A DNA stretch of 64,000 bases from Dorea sp. AM10-31 (GCF_003435815.1 NZ_QTUV01000006.1:113934-177933); one strand, 5' to 3'. Positions 37,881-46,378 are shown, numbered from the stretch's first letter. Numbers and translations are program-made. Notes: generated from the letters alone by a model not told the origin.

Positions 37881-38879
37881 ATGTTGAAAACAGAAGAATT
37901 AAAACTAGTATCTGAATGGGATAAAACTTTTCCAAAAAGTGAAAAAGTAGATCATGAGAAAGTGACATTAGTGAATCGTTATGGAATCACACTTGCTGCA
38001 GATTTGTATAAGCCGAAAAATGCATTTGGGAAATATCCAGCGATTGCTGTAAGTGGACCATTTGGTGCAGTCAAAGAACAGTGTTCCGGATTATATGCAC
38101 AGACAATGGCTGAAAGAGGATACCTTACTATTGCATTTGATCCTTCTTTTACGGGAGAAAGTGGAGGCAATCCAAGATACATGGCTTCACCGGATATTAA
38201 TACAGAAGATTTCATGGCTGCTGTCGATTTCCTTTCTGTTCAGGAAGATGTGGATCCGGATAAAATAGGAATCATTGGAATCTGTGGCTGGGGTGGAATG
38301 GCTCTTAACGCAGCTGCGCTGGATACAAGAATAAAAGCAACTGTTGCATCTACCATGTATGATATGACAAGGGTAAATGCGAATGGATACTTTGATTCTG
38401 AGGACAGTGAAGAAGCACGTTATGCGAAGAAACAGTCGCTGAATACACTCAGAACAGAAGAATACCGTAAAGGCGAATATTCCAGAGGCGGGGGTTGTGT
38501 TCCACTTCCGGTTCCAGAGGATGCCCCTTTCTTTGTAAAAGATTACAGTGAGTATTATAAAGGCAGATGTTATCATAAAAGAAGCCTGAATTCCAATGAT
38601 GGCTGGAACAGTATTGGATGTATGTCATTTATGAATCAGCCAATATTAAAGTACAGTAATGAAATCAGAAGTGCAGTCCTCATTGTTCACGGAGAAAAAG
38701 CACACAGCTATTATTTTGGAAAAGATGCTTATGAAAATATGATTAAGGACAGCAAGTACACATTCAATAAAGAGCTGCTAACAATTCCAGGGGCTGTTCA
38801 TACAGATCTTTACGATAATCTGGATGTAATCCCATTTGATAAAATCCAGAAATTTTTTGAAGAAAACGGAGTTGGTTAA
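37881..38879 (+). CDS. Alpha/beta hydrolase (YcjY/dienelactone-hydrolase-like)
   Basis: A 332-residue alpha/beta hydrolase. The nucleophile elbow reads GICGWGGMAL, that is Gly-x-Cys-x-x-Gly, with Cys in place of the more common Ser; dienelactone hydrolases also use Cys. The likely acid/base region is near VHGEKAHSYYFG and IPGAVHTDLYD (catalytic His). ATG at 37881 follows GGAGG by 8 bases. It lies two bases before the next flavoprotein gene. Substrate cannot be deduced. Confidence 0.82.
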   Translation: MLKTEELKLVSEWDKTFPKSEKVDHEKVTLVNRYGITLAADLYKPKNAFGKYPAIAVSGPFGAVKEQCSGLYAQTMAERGYLTIAFDPSFTGESGGNPRYMASPDINTEDFMAAVDFLSVQEDVDPDKIGIIGICGWGGMALNAAALDTRIKATVASTMYDMTRVNANGYFDSEDSEEARYAKKQSLNTLRTEEYRKGEYSRGGGCVPLPVPEDAPFFVKDYSEYYKGRCYHKRSLNSNDGWNSIGCMSFMNQPILKYSNEIRSAVLIVHGEKAHSYYFGKDAYENMIKDSKYTFNKELLTIPGAVHTDLYDNLDVIPFDKIQKFFEENGVG

Positions 38880-38881
38880 TT

Positions 38882-39424
38882 ATGGCAAAAAAAGTATTGA
38901 TCATATCGACAAGTCTTCGAGGAGGAAGCAATTCTGATATACTTGCAAATGAGTGTGCAAAGGGAGCAAAAGAAGCGGGGCATGATGTGGAACTTCTTTC
39001 TTTGAAAGGAAAAGATATAAAATATTGTATCGGTTGTCTATCCTGCCAGAGGACTGGGATGTGTGTACAGAAGGATGATATTGCAGATATTATGGCAAAG
39101 GTAAAGAATGCGGAAGTTATTGTCTATGCAACCCCAATTTATTATTATGAGATGTGCGGTCAGATGAAAACACTTCTTGATAGATTGAATCCTTTATATT
39201 CGGCAGATTATTTATTCAGAGATATTTATATGATTGCAACTGCGGCAGAGAATGAGGAAAGTGCATTTGAGAAAGCCTATAATGGGCTGCAAGGCTGGGT
39301 AGATTGTTTTGAAAAGGCTTCCTTAAAAGGCATGGTCGGTGGCGGTGGAATTGATGCAGCAAATACAGCTGAGGATCATGTGGATATAATGAAGAAGGCA
39401 TATGAACTTGGAAAAAATTTATAA
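38882..39424 (+). CDS. Flavodoxin-family NAD(P)H-dependent oxidoreductase
   Basis: A 180-residue flavoprotein of the NADPH-dependent FMN reductase type. FMN phosphate loop STSLRGGSNSD (about 10-20); a Cys-rich loop CIGCLSCQRTGMC (about 51-63) typical of iron-sulfur flavoprotein-like members; and YATPIYYYEMCGQMKTLLDR (in two parts, about 80-100). Separated by two bases from the hydrolase, so co-translated. The cluster 36796-39424 (flavodoxin remnant, CMD-cupin, hydrolase, this) looks like a reductive detoxification operon. Confidence 0.88.
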   Translation: MAKKVLIISTSLRGGSNSDILANECAKGAKEAGHDVELLSLKGKDIKYCIGCLSCQRTGMCVQKDDIADIMAKVKNAEVIVYATPIYYYEMCGQMKTLLDRLNPLYSADYLFRDIYMIATAAENEESAFEKAYNGLQGWVDCFEKASLKGMVGGGGIDAANTAEDHVDIMKKAYELGKNL

Positions 39425-39482
39425 GTTGATAAAATACTTCTAATTATTAAAATTAATAGTAACTCAATATTATCAATAGTAA

Positions 39483-39525
39483 AGCTATAAGATTTCAAAA
39501 AATGGAGTCTTATAGCTATTTTTTT
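39483..39525 (+). terminator. Rho-independent terminator
   Basis: AGCTATAAGA pairs with TCTTATAGCT, loop of 15 bases, followed by seven T. Confidence 0.9.
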
Positions 39526-39614
39526 GCATTTACCCACTGTATTTTACCCGCTGAGCGTTTCGTTATATGAGGGCGTAAAAAAGAAAGTCTGATGCAATGG
39601 CAACTACGACAAGT

Positions 39615-40216
39615 GCAGATGCAAGAAGTTCTGCGCCAGAATCGCTATGGGAAATTATGATGCTATTATCATTGGACATTCCCAGTTTGAGCGTATTCCA
39701 ATCTCTGGTGAACGTCAGGAAGCCATGTTACGGAAGCAGATTGATGATCTGGAAATGTTCAATAAATGTCAGTATCTGGATGAGATTACCGGAGGAAAAG
39801 GCATTACCTTTCCATGATATGGGAGCTTATGAAAAAAGTACAGATGTCAATCAAATAGCTGCAGTCTATAAAAAATATAGGGAGAATCCAGAAACTGCGT
39901 ATCTGGGATGTTCGGGAAGCAATGTATCCAGAGAAGATGACCACAGAACAGCTGGCAGAGGCAATGGATGAGATTGCAGAAAATACGGTACAGGAAGTAA
40001 TGTTGGATTTACAAAGCGGTAATATTCATTATTATATTTTTTACAGTATATTATGCTGAGAAGGGCGATAAGATTCTGCATTATTTTCAAGGTAAGATAG
40101 ACATTGGTAGCGGAAATGGCGGCATTATCAGTCAATTAAAGATGCAGAATGAAATGAAGTTGACGGATGAAAGCTGGATCAGCTATCAGCAAGGAAAAGG
40201 CAATGCCAGGAAAAGA
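39615..40216 (+). pseudogene. Fragments of ICE helicase/methylase and large polyvalent proteins
   Basis: Successive short frames recall the giant SNF2-helicase/DNA-methylase of clostridial ICEs: KFCARIAMGNYDAIIIGHSQ then FERIPISGERQ (39625-39730), directly joined to QYLDEITGGKGITF (about 39770). After that come pieces like AYEKSTDVNQIAAVYKKYRE (39830-39890) and REAMYPEKMTTEQLAEAMDE (in another frame, about 39915-39975), typical of polyvalent-protein domains. Frames change and internal parts are missing, so nothing here is functional. The rest of 39526-40572 has terminators and an operator-like palindrome but no gene. Confidence 0.7.
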
Positions 40217-40273
40217 TAAGCCGGAGAGAGGAGCTGATTTGGGTGTAAGGACAGTGTAGAATAAGTATAACGA

Positions 40274-40312
40274 GTCGGAGGTCATGAAGATTATTGTGAC
40301 CTCCGGCTTTTT
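40274..40312 (+). terminator. Rho-independent terminator
   Basis: GTCGGAGGTCA pairs with TGACCTCCGGC (one G-U), then TTTTTG. Confidence 0.85.
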
Positions 40313-40375
40313 GTAAATTGTTAAAAGAATTATATTGTTATATGATTTCGTAAGTGATATACTTAAACATAAGGA

Positions 40376-40418
40376 AAACCGTGTGAAATTACAGTTTGCT
40401 TTTTGCACGGTTTCTTTT
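40376..40418 (+). terminator. Rho-independent terminator-like hairpin
   Basis: AAACCGTG pairs with CACGGTTT around a long loop, followed by CTTTT. Confidence 0.7.
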
Positions 40419-40428
40419 ATATATGGCA

Positions 40429-40444
40429 GTTAGTTGAAACTAAC
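40429..40444 (+). promoter_or_regulatory. Operator-like palindrome GTTAG-N6-CTAAC
   Basis: GTTAGTTGAAACTAAC is a near-perfect palindrome in the leader of the operon at 40573. A close relative lies at 43287. The shape resembles iron/manganese-responsive DtxR-type boxes of Clostridia; that identity is a guess. Confidence 0.45.
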
Positions 40445-40572
40445 AAAAGAACGATGTGAAAGTTCTTTTGACTATACAGCAAGGAATACATAATGCTAAT
40501 TCTCTGCACTTGGTTTTAGTTTGATGATGATCTTGGATGTGGCACTGGGGTAAGAGGAGAGGAATGATTCTT

Positions 40573-41484
40573 ATGAGAATATTGATTTATGGTGCTGGTG
40601 TGATTGGATCCTTGTATGCGGCTTTATTTGCAGAAGCCGGTTATGATACAAATATTTATGCTAGAGGTAAAAGACTTGAGGCTTTAAGAAATAATGGATT
40701 GCAATATAAGAAAAATCAGGAAGTAATAAAGGCAGAGGTTAGGATTCTTGGAGAACTACCAAACGATGATATTTATGATTTTGTCTTGCTTACTGTCCGG
40801 GAAAACCAGCTGTATGAAGCACTTACTGAATTGAAAAATAATAAAAGTAATACGATTGTTACAATGATAAATTCACTGGACAGTTACAATAAATGGGAAG
40901 ACATTGTCGGAAAAGGAAGAATATTACCGGCTTTTCCAGGAGCAGGCGGAAGTATAAATGATGATGGTATCCTTGATGCAGCACTCACTCCAAGGTTGAT
41001 TCAGCCGACAACATTTGCAGAAATATCAGGAAATAAATCCGAAAGAACTAAGCAGTTTTCAGAGATATTAAGGCATGCTCATATACCATACAAGAAAGTA
41101 ACGGATATGCATCTATGGCAGCTTTGTCATCTTGCTATGGTGGTACCGATTGCGGATGCGTATTATGAATCAGACGATCCGGAGAAAGTAGAAAAAGAAT
41201 GGAAAATCATGAGGAAAACAGCAGAAAGGCTGGAAAAAAATTTTAATTTTTTGCGAAAACAAAAGGGTAAACTATCACCATGGAAAATGAATATCTTTTG
41301 CTTTTTGCCATTGTCATTTCTGACGATTATGCTGGCAGTTACATTTGGAAGTAGTTTTGGAGATAAATTTATGTATCAACATGCTATGAAGGCACCAGAT
41401 GAAATGAGGGAATTACATAAGCAGTTTTATGCTTATATGAAAAGAATGAAGAAATGCGGATGCAAGACGAAAAAGGTACTGTGA
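40573..41484 (+). CDS. Ketopantoate reductase-family oxidoreductase (PanE/ApbA-like)
   Basis: A 303-residue NAD(P)H-dependent enzyme. N-terminal Rossmann motif YGAGVIGSLYAALFAEAG (about 5-22) and a domain with LLTVRENQLYEAL; the C-terminal helical domain includes KKVTDMHLWQLCHLAM with the conserved Lys region. True PanE makes pantoate, but many relatives act on other 2-oxoacids, and no other pantothenate gene is nearby. ATG at 40573 suits GAGGAGAGG; upstream ATGs at 40537 and 40564 fit less well. First gene of a three-gene operon. Confidence 0.82.
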   Translation: MRILIYGAGVIGSLYAALFAEAGYDTNIYARGKRLEALRNNGLQYKKNQEVIKAEVRILGELPNDDIYDFVLLTVRENQLYEALTELKNNKSNTIVTMINSLDSYNKWEDIVGKGRILPAFPGAGGSINDDGILDAALTPRLIQPTTFAEISGNKSERTKQFSEILRHAHIPYKKVTDMHLWQLCHLAMVVPIADAYYESDDPEKVEKEWKIMRKTAERLEKNFNFLRKQKGKLSPWKMNIFCFLPLSFLTIMLAVTFGSSFGDKFMYQHAMKAPDEMRELHKQFYAYMKRMKKCGCKTKKVL

Positions 41485-41497
41485 TTGGAGAAAAAGC

Positions 41498-42166
41498 ATG
41501 AAAAATGAAGAATATAAAAAATTGTCAATTAAAGAATTTACAAAAGCAGCAGGAAGATATGAAAGTAGCCATGCTGGTATTTACGAAATGTGCAAGAAAG
41601 ATTATCCGGATATTCTGGAAGAATTAGAGAGGGAGCCTTTTAGAGATTTATTAGATGCAGGCTGTGGGCCTGCTCCGATGATTTCTTTATTAGCAGAAAA
41701 ATATCCAGACCGACATTATACAGGACTGGATTTGACTCCGGCCATGATTGAACAGGCAAAAAAGAAAAATATTTCAAATGCAACATTTGTTGTAGGAGAC
41801 TGTGAGAACTTTCCTTTTGAAAATGATTCATTTGATGCAATTATTTGTTCTATGAGTTTCCATCATTATCCGAATCCACAGGCATTTTTTGACAGTGTGA
41901 AGAGATGTCTTCGCCCAAATGGAAGGTTGGTTCTTAGAGATGTGACCAGTGACAACAAAGTATTGGTATGGCTAATGAATACATTGGAAATGCCGTTGGC
42001 AAATATATGCGGACATGGAGATGTCCAAGTGCCAACAAGAGATGTGGTCATAAAATGTTGCAAAAAAGCAGGATTAAAAGTAGAAAAATTTGAAATTCGT
42101 AAAGGTATGCGAATGCATTGTGTTGTGAGAAAACCTATGGGAAAGGCAATAGGAAATGAAAGATAA
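41498..42166 (+). CDS. Class I SAM-dependent methyltransferase
   Basis: A 222-residue methyltransferase. SAM-binding motif I LLDAGCGPAPMISLLA (about 47-62), acidic motif II GLDLTPAMIEQA (about 77), motif III VVGDCENFPF (about 100) and motif IV IICSMSFHHYPNP. Substrate unknown; the type-11 fold acts on small molecules or lipids. The gene overlaps the transglutaminase-like gene by 11 bases and follows the reductase by 13, so the three are co-expressed. Confidence 0.88.
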   Translation: MKNEEYKKLSIKEFTKAAGRYESSHAGIYEMCKKDYPDILEELEREPFRDLLDAGCGPAPMISLLAEKYPDRHYTGLDLTPAMIEQAKKKNISNATFVVGDCENFPFENDSFDAIICSMSFHHYPNPQAFFDSVKRCLRPNGRLVLRDVTSDNKVLVWLMNTLEMPLANICGHGDVQVPTRDVVIKCCKKAGLKVEKFEIRKGMRMHCVVRKPMGKAIGNER

Positions 42167-42857
42167 GTATCTTAGGGAAACACGAATGGTTGATTTTTCT
42201 AATCCGGCAATTCAAAAACTTATTCAAAATATGAAATGGAAGGAAATGGGTGAATTTGAAAGGATTAAGGCAATCTACAACTATGTAAGAGATGATGTTT
42301 TATTTGGATATAATATTGATGACGGAATTTCAGCTTCAAAAGTACTTGCAGATGGTTATGGACAATGTAATACAAAAGGAACTTTATTTATGGCACTTTT
42401 ACGTGCCTGCAATATTCCATGCAGAGTACATGGTTTTACGATTGATAAAAGATTGCAGAAAGGGGCCATGACCGGGTTTGTTTACCGTAATGCTCCAAAA
42501 AGTATTTTCCATAGCTGGGTAGAAATTAATTTCGAAAATCAGTGGTACGAACTGGAAGCTTTCATTTTGGATAAAACCTACATAAAGAAGTTACAGGAAC
42601 AAAATTCGGAATGTACAGGTGCATTTTGCGGTTATGGAGTAGCAGTCAAGGATTTCAGAAATCTCATTATTGAGTTTGATAGGAACAATACTTATATTCA
42701 GAGCGAGGGAATCAATCAGGATTTTGGTGTTTATGATTGTCCAGATGAACTGTTGAAGGAACATCATCAAGAAATTTCAGCCTTTAAAGCATTTGCTTAT
42801 AGACATATTGGAAGACACCTCATGAATCGTAATGTCAGGAAGATTAGAGAACGATAG
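42156..42857 (+). CDS. Transglutaminase-like cysteine protein
   Basis: A 233-residue protein with a transglutaminase core: catalytic Cys in DGYGQCNTKGTLFMALLRA (about 68-85), His in FHSWVEIN (about 128) and a downstream acidic residue in WYELEAFILD. No signal peptide is evident, so it is probably cytoplasmic. In bacteria this fold is found in proteases, amidases and peptide-modifying enzymes. Next to a methyltransferase and an oxidoreductase it might be part of a small-molecule or peptide modification pathway, but no precursor peptide is visible. Confidence 0.8.
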   Translation: MKDKYLRETRMVDFSNPAIQKLIQNMKWKEMGEFERIKAIYNYVRDDVLFGYNIDDGISASKVLADGYGQCNTKGTLFMALLRACNIPCRVHGFTIDKRLQKGAMTGFVYRNAPKSIFHSWVEINFENQWYELEAFILDKTYIKKLQEQNSECTGAFCGYGVAVKDFRNLIIEFDRNNTYIQSEGINQDFGVYDCPDELLKEHHQEISAFKAFAYRHIGRHLMNRNVRKIRER

Positions 42858-43157
42858 TTTTAAGCTTTTAGATACCGTTGTCAGTATGAATGGTTTTCAT
42901 GCATTTCTTGATAAGCAAAAGCATTTCATGAAATATGGCGTGTTTTGAAACCAGGCGGTGATTTCATTGCTTGTTTTTATATCAGGGGAAAATCGAAACG
43001 GACAGATTGGCTGGTAAAAAATATTCTTGCAAAGAAAGGGTGGTTTTCTCCACCGTTTCAGACGGAGAAAGAGCTGAGAGATATCCTTCAAAAACTATAT
43101 AAAGAAACGGATATCCATGTTGACGGTTCTATGGTATATTTCCGTTGTGTGAAGTAA
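42853..43157 (+). pseudogene. Second methyltransferase, C-terminal remnant with frameshift
   Basis: The DNA encodes DTVVSMNGFHAFLDKQK in one frame, then (K)AFHEIWRVLKPGGDF and FIACFYIRGKSKRTDWLVK in another, together the second half of a type-11 methyltransferase. A single missing base in the A-run near 42918-42921 explains the shift. The N-terminal SAM loop is absent. The part from 42945 could be read as a separate 70-residue protein but is clearly the tail of this pseudogene. Confidence 0.8.
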
Positions 43158-43180
43158 TGCAATGATGCTGGATTTATAAT

Positions 43181-43215
43181 AAAGTTTCAGATAATAAGTC
43201 TGGAACTTTATTTTT
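43181..43215 (+). terminator. Rho-independent terminator
   Basis: AAAGTTTCAGA pairs with TCTGGAACTTT (one G-U), loop seven bases, then TTTTT. Confidence 0.85.
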
Positions 43216-43286
43216 GTCTAAATGGATTATTGCCGTCCGTTCAGGTCTGGATAATGCTCGATTCTCATGTTAAGATAATAGAAAAG

Positions 43287-43302
43287 GTTAGATAAAACTA
43301 AC
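43287..43302 (+). promoter_or_regulatory. Operator-like palindrome GTTAG-N6-CTAAC (second copy)
   Basis: GTTAGATAAAACTAAC matches the palindrome at 40429 in both arms and in the AAA centre. No intact gene now follows it directly; the integrase remnant starts about 100 bases later. Confidence 0.4.
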
Positions 43303-43399
43303 ACAAAGAAATACCACTATGTGAAAGAAGAAGAAATTTGAATGTAAATGAAATTGCAAGTCTTGGAAGTAATGTGAAGCCTGTGATTCAGAATGAGAA

Positions 43400-44203
43400 T
43401 TGCGCTGTTCTTATCAAATGGCGGTGGATGACGATGTGCTCCATAAAAATCCATTTGGATTTGAACCTGCGGGAGTGGTGGTGAATGACAGTGTTACCAG
43501 GGAAGCGTTAACGCGGGATCAAATGCGAAAATTTCTTAAATTTGTTCATGATGATAATGTATACTGCAAGTATTATGAAGTTGTGTATATACTTTTTCAT
43601 ACAGGTATGCGCATTTCGGAATTTTGTGGTCTTACAATTAAGGATATTGATCTAGGGAACAGGATTGTGAATATAGATTATCAGCTTCAACGGTTATCTG
43701 ATATGACCTTAGTGATTGAGCTAACAAAGACTTCCGCCGGAACAAGAAAACTTCCGGTAACAGAGGATGTTGCAAAATGCTTTCAAGCCATCATCGAAGA
43801 CCGGGAGAAACCCAAGGTAGAAAAAGTGGTGGATGGATATACCGGGTTCCTGTTTTTGGATGACAAAGGACTGCCGTTAGTGGCAATGCATTGGGAACAT
43901 CGCTTTAACCACATGGTGAGGCGGTACAACGATATCTATCGGGTGTAGATGCCGAATATCACACCACATGTATGCCGACACACCTATTGCTCGAATATGG
44001 CAAAATCGGGAATGAATCCAAAGACATTACAGTACCTCATGGGGCATTCGGATATATCGGTCACAATGAATGTGTACACGCATATCGGATTCGATGATGC
44101 GGAGGAAGAACTGAAACGAATGGAAGAGTTTAGGAAAGCGCAGGCGGAGGTTGAACAGAAGAAAGAGAAAACAATGTCGCAGAAGATGTTCAAGGCAATT
44201 TAA
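43400..44203 (+). pseudogene. int: Tn916-type integrase, N-terminally truncated and with an internal stop
   Basis: The catalytic half of a Tn916-family tyrosine integrase. SYQMAVDDDVLHKNPFGFE starts the core, then TGMRISEFCGLTIKDIDL (catalytic Arg), TPHVCRHTYCSNMAKSG (H-x-x-R) and LMGHSDISVTMNVYTHIG (His and nucleophile Tyr). A TAG at 43946-43948 lies where relatives have Gln (RV-stop-MPNITP), fitting a single CAG to TAG change. The arm-binding and most of the core-binding domains are absent upstream. It cannot be active as encoded. Confidence 0.9.
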
Positions 44204-44216
44204 TATGGAAGATGGG

Positions 44217-44250
44217 TAACGCTCTGGCTTAGGGTGGAGCGTTATTTTTG
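44217..44250 (+). terminator. Rho-independent terminator after the integrase remnant
   Basis: TAACGCTC pairs with GAGCGTTA around a twelve-base loop, then TTTTT. Confidence 0.85.
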
Positions 44251-44312
44251 TGGAAAAATGATAGATATGACTGTATAATATAGGTAATAAAACAACGGAG
44301 GAGTTATTTGCT

Positions 44313-45749
44313 TTGAAAATTAGTAAATTATTTGATATAAAAAAGACACAATATGAGTTGGATTTTGTAGATATAGACCCGGAAGCAGATATGCCTTTGT
44401 TTTTGGATCCATATTATATTTCAAAATGTGAATTCCCTTTTGCAGAGAATGCATATGAGTCAATTCGCTCTTATTTTGAGTATTTGTTAGCACTACTGAA
44501 GGGGAAAAGAATTGAGCAAGCTAAAGAATTATTTTCGCATTTAGGAGAAAGTAATGACATATGTATGGGAATGTCTCATGGTAAACCACGAGGACATGGA
44601 ATGGGACCAGAAGATACAAATGCTATATTTAAGGAATTACTAAGAAGCCGTGCAATAAGTTCAGGAATTATGGAGGATATTGAAGATTTTAGAATCTTTG
44701 TTCCAAATGTGGATAGAGATAAAGTATCAGATATGACGGCTAATATTATTAAATTACAGTTGATTGAATATACACAGCAACAATGTGAATTGCATAATAT
44801 ACCTTTAACATATGATGTTCCATCTGGGATGTATTGGGATTCAAAAAGAAAAAATTGGGAAAATAGGTATGTTGATAGGCTTATAATAAATGAAAAACCT
44901 ATTTTGCTTGTTCCTAAAAGAATTGTATCTTTTACGGATAAATACACGACACAAGAATATAAACAACATTTTGTGTTGAATTATCTTCAAAATGAACACT
45001 TGAGTATGGGAAGTTCGTTGGTTAGAAAATATAAGAATGGGACAAAGTATGTCACAAAGAAAAGCATAGTTGAATTTGAACCTCAGATAGATAAAGAATA
45101 TTTGGCTAAATTTACAGAGTCACACCCAGAGGTGTTTCAAGATTTTAAAGTAAAAACAGTGAAAAAAATATCAAAAGTACAAGGGGCTGTTCTGGAAGAA
45201 GTGAATGCAAGCGAAATTTGTAATCATTTGATTGCAAAATTGGAGTCTATACCATCAGGAACTAAGAATGCGTCAAAGTATCACAATCTTATAATAGGTA
45301 TTTTGGAATTACTATTTTATCCTAATTTGTCATCACCTAGAAAAGAAAAGGATATACATGAAGGACGAAAACGTATAGATATTGTATTTGACAATTCATC
45401 AGAAACAGGATTTTTCTTTAATTTACCAAATAAAAACATACTGTTGCCGTGCCCATATGTATATGTTGAATGTAAGAATTATACAGGTGAAGTGGCTAAT
45501 CCGGAAATAGATCAGTTGAGCGGACGATTTAGTAATAGAAGAGGAAGGGTTGGTATTTTGACTTGCAGAGAATTGGAAGACAATTTTATTAAACGCTGTG
45601 CTGATACTTATGAAGATGAACGCGGATTGGTCATTCCCTTAGAGGATAAGGACTTGAAGCAAGCTTTGATGAATTATCCACAAAATGGAGTAGAAGCAAT
45701 AGAAGAAATTATTTCAAAGAAATTTGAACAAATCGTTTTTACCAAATAA
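44313..45749 (+). CDS. Putative PD-(D/E)XK nuclease, possible defence protein
   Basis: A 478-residue protein with no family I can name. The N-terminal 300 residues are unassigned (begins MKISKLFDIKKTQYELDFVD). The C-terminal part shows a restriction-endonuclease-like core: GRKRIDIVFDN (Asp356) followed 30 residues later by YVYVECKNY (Glu386-Cys-Lys388), and then QLSGRFSNRRGRVGIL. This is the Asp...Glu-x-Lys metal site. Start TTG at 44313 after GGAGGAG; -10 TATAAT at 44274-44279. Placed as cargo between an integrase and an att site, it is a candidate restriction or phage-defence nuclease. Confidence 0.6.
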   Translation: MKISKLFDIKKTQYELDFVDIDPEADMPLFLDPYYISKCEFPFAENAYESIRSYFEYLLALLKGKRIEQAKELFSHLGESNDICMGMSHGKPRGHGMGPEDTNAIFKELLRSRAISSGIMEDIEDFRIFVPNVDRDKVSDMTANIIKLQLIEYTQQQCELHNIPLTYDVPSGMYWDSKRKNWENRYVDRLIINEKPILLVPKRIVSFTDKYTTQEYKQHFVLNYLQNEHLSMGSSLVRKYKNGTKYVTKKSIVEFEPQIDKEYLAKFTESHPEVFQDFKVKTVKKISKVQGAVLEEVNASEICNHLIAKLESIPSGTKNASKYHNLIIGILELLFYPNLSSPRKEKDIHEGRKRIDIVFDNSSETGFFFNLPNKNILLPCPYVYVECKNYTGEVANPEIDQLSGRFSNRRGRVGILTCRELEDNFIKRCADTYEDERGLVIPLEDKDLKQALMNYPQNGVEAIEEIISKKFEQIVFTK

Positions 45750-45753
45750 ACCT

Positions 45754-45784
45754 TTAGTAGTACCCCTTTCCATTTTACTACTAA
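45754..45784 (+). other. Inverted repeat at the element end
   Basis: TTAGTAGTA and TACTACTAA form a perfect 9-bp inverted repeat, with another AGTAGTAA-like unit (GGTAGTAATAA) just after. It lies 5 bases after the nuclease stop and 130 bases before an att copy. It may end transcription or bind a recombinase. Confidence 0.5.
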
Positions 45785-45912
45785 CAGGTAGTAATAACTT
45801 GCTCAATCTTGCTCTGATTTGCCACAATTTGTAATTCCAGAGCAAACTACACGAATCCCAGAAACCCTTGAAAAACAGGGCATTTCGGGGCAAAACAAGG
45901 AGAAATAAAACT

Positions 45913-45943
45913 ATGATAAAAATCCTTTTCATCTGCCACGGCA
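45913..45943 (+). repeat. att copy A: displaced 5' end of the phosphatase gene
   Basis: The 31 bases ATGATAAAA...TGCCACGGCA match the start of the intact low-molecular-weight phosphatase gene at 58868 and still have its AAGGAGAAA ribosome site upstream. They encode MIKILFICHGNV and then stop. This is what remains when an element integrates into the 5' end of the target gene. Confidence 0.85.
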
Positions 45944-46069
45944 ATGTTTAATGGATGCCGTGAAAGCCTTGATTTTATTGGATTTCTTGGGAATTAACCA
46001 ATAATTTACACCTTATTTATACCTTTGGAAGACCGGATCGGAATAATATAATAAAATTTGCTAATCTGT

Positions 46070-46097
46070 GTTGATTTTTTTTATGATTGAGTATAAT
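46070..46097 (+). promoter_or_regulatory. Promoter of the structured RNA
   Basis: A -10 TATAAT at 46092-46097 with a GTTGAT/TTGATT -35 at about 46070-46076 (15-16 base spacer). Transcription would start at about 46104. Confidence 0.7.
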
Positions 46098-46103
46098 AAA
46101 ATC

Positions 46104-46362
46104 AAGAACAGAAATGTTCTCGATGTAAGAGCATCATTAAAAGTTGGGCTACAGATGGAGCAGGGTAAACTTCCATCTCATTAGATGTCTTAACTGGGCA
46201 TCGAGCCTGGCAGCTTGGATAAAGCTGTAGTCCACGTGGGGGACTTAATGATTTTCACGTCGTTATGGGTATCTTAACTGGGTACCGAGGCTGACAACCA
46301 GCAGAAAACTCTTTTACAAAAGTAATTCTCAGAAGAGTGTGGTTTAATGCCACACTCTTTTT
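46104..46362 (+). ncRNA. Structured non-coding RNA with two identical-loop hairpins (raiA-like?)
   Basis: About 200-260 nt between a good promoter and a strong terminator, with no reading frame. Two hairpins carry the same loop: GATG-TCTTAACTGGG-CATC (46184-46202) followed by GAGCCTGGCA, and GGTA-TCTTAACTGGG-TACC (46267-46286) followed by GAGGCTGACA. Other stems include GATGGA/TTCCATC, CAGCTT/AAGCTG and AGTCC/GGACT. This density of conserved-looking stems is typical of an ornate RNA. Size and layout recall the raiA motif of Clostridia, but I cannot confirm that by eye. Confidence 0.65.
46334..46362 (+). terminator. Terminator between structured RNA and the BECR-fold gene
   Basis: AGAGTGTGG pairs with CCACACTCT around a seven-base loop, followed by TTTT. 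The next gene starts only 17 bases later, so its expression would depend on read-through or an undetected promoter. Confidence 0.9.
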
Positions 46363-46378
46363 GGCATGTGAGGTATAA

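Noticed and set aside
42945..43157. Independent 70-residue protein
   Set aside because: Sequence is the tail of a methyltransferase whose upstream part continues in another frame; treated as a pseudogene.
43946..43948. Amber readthrough (pyrrolysine-like recoding) in the integrase
   Set aside because: The gene also lacks its N-terminal domains, so a decayed pseudogene explains the TAG; no other in-frame TAG recoding is seen in the window.
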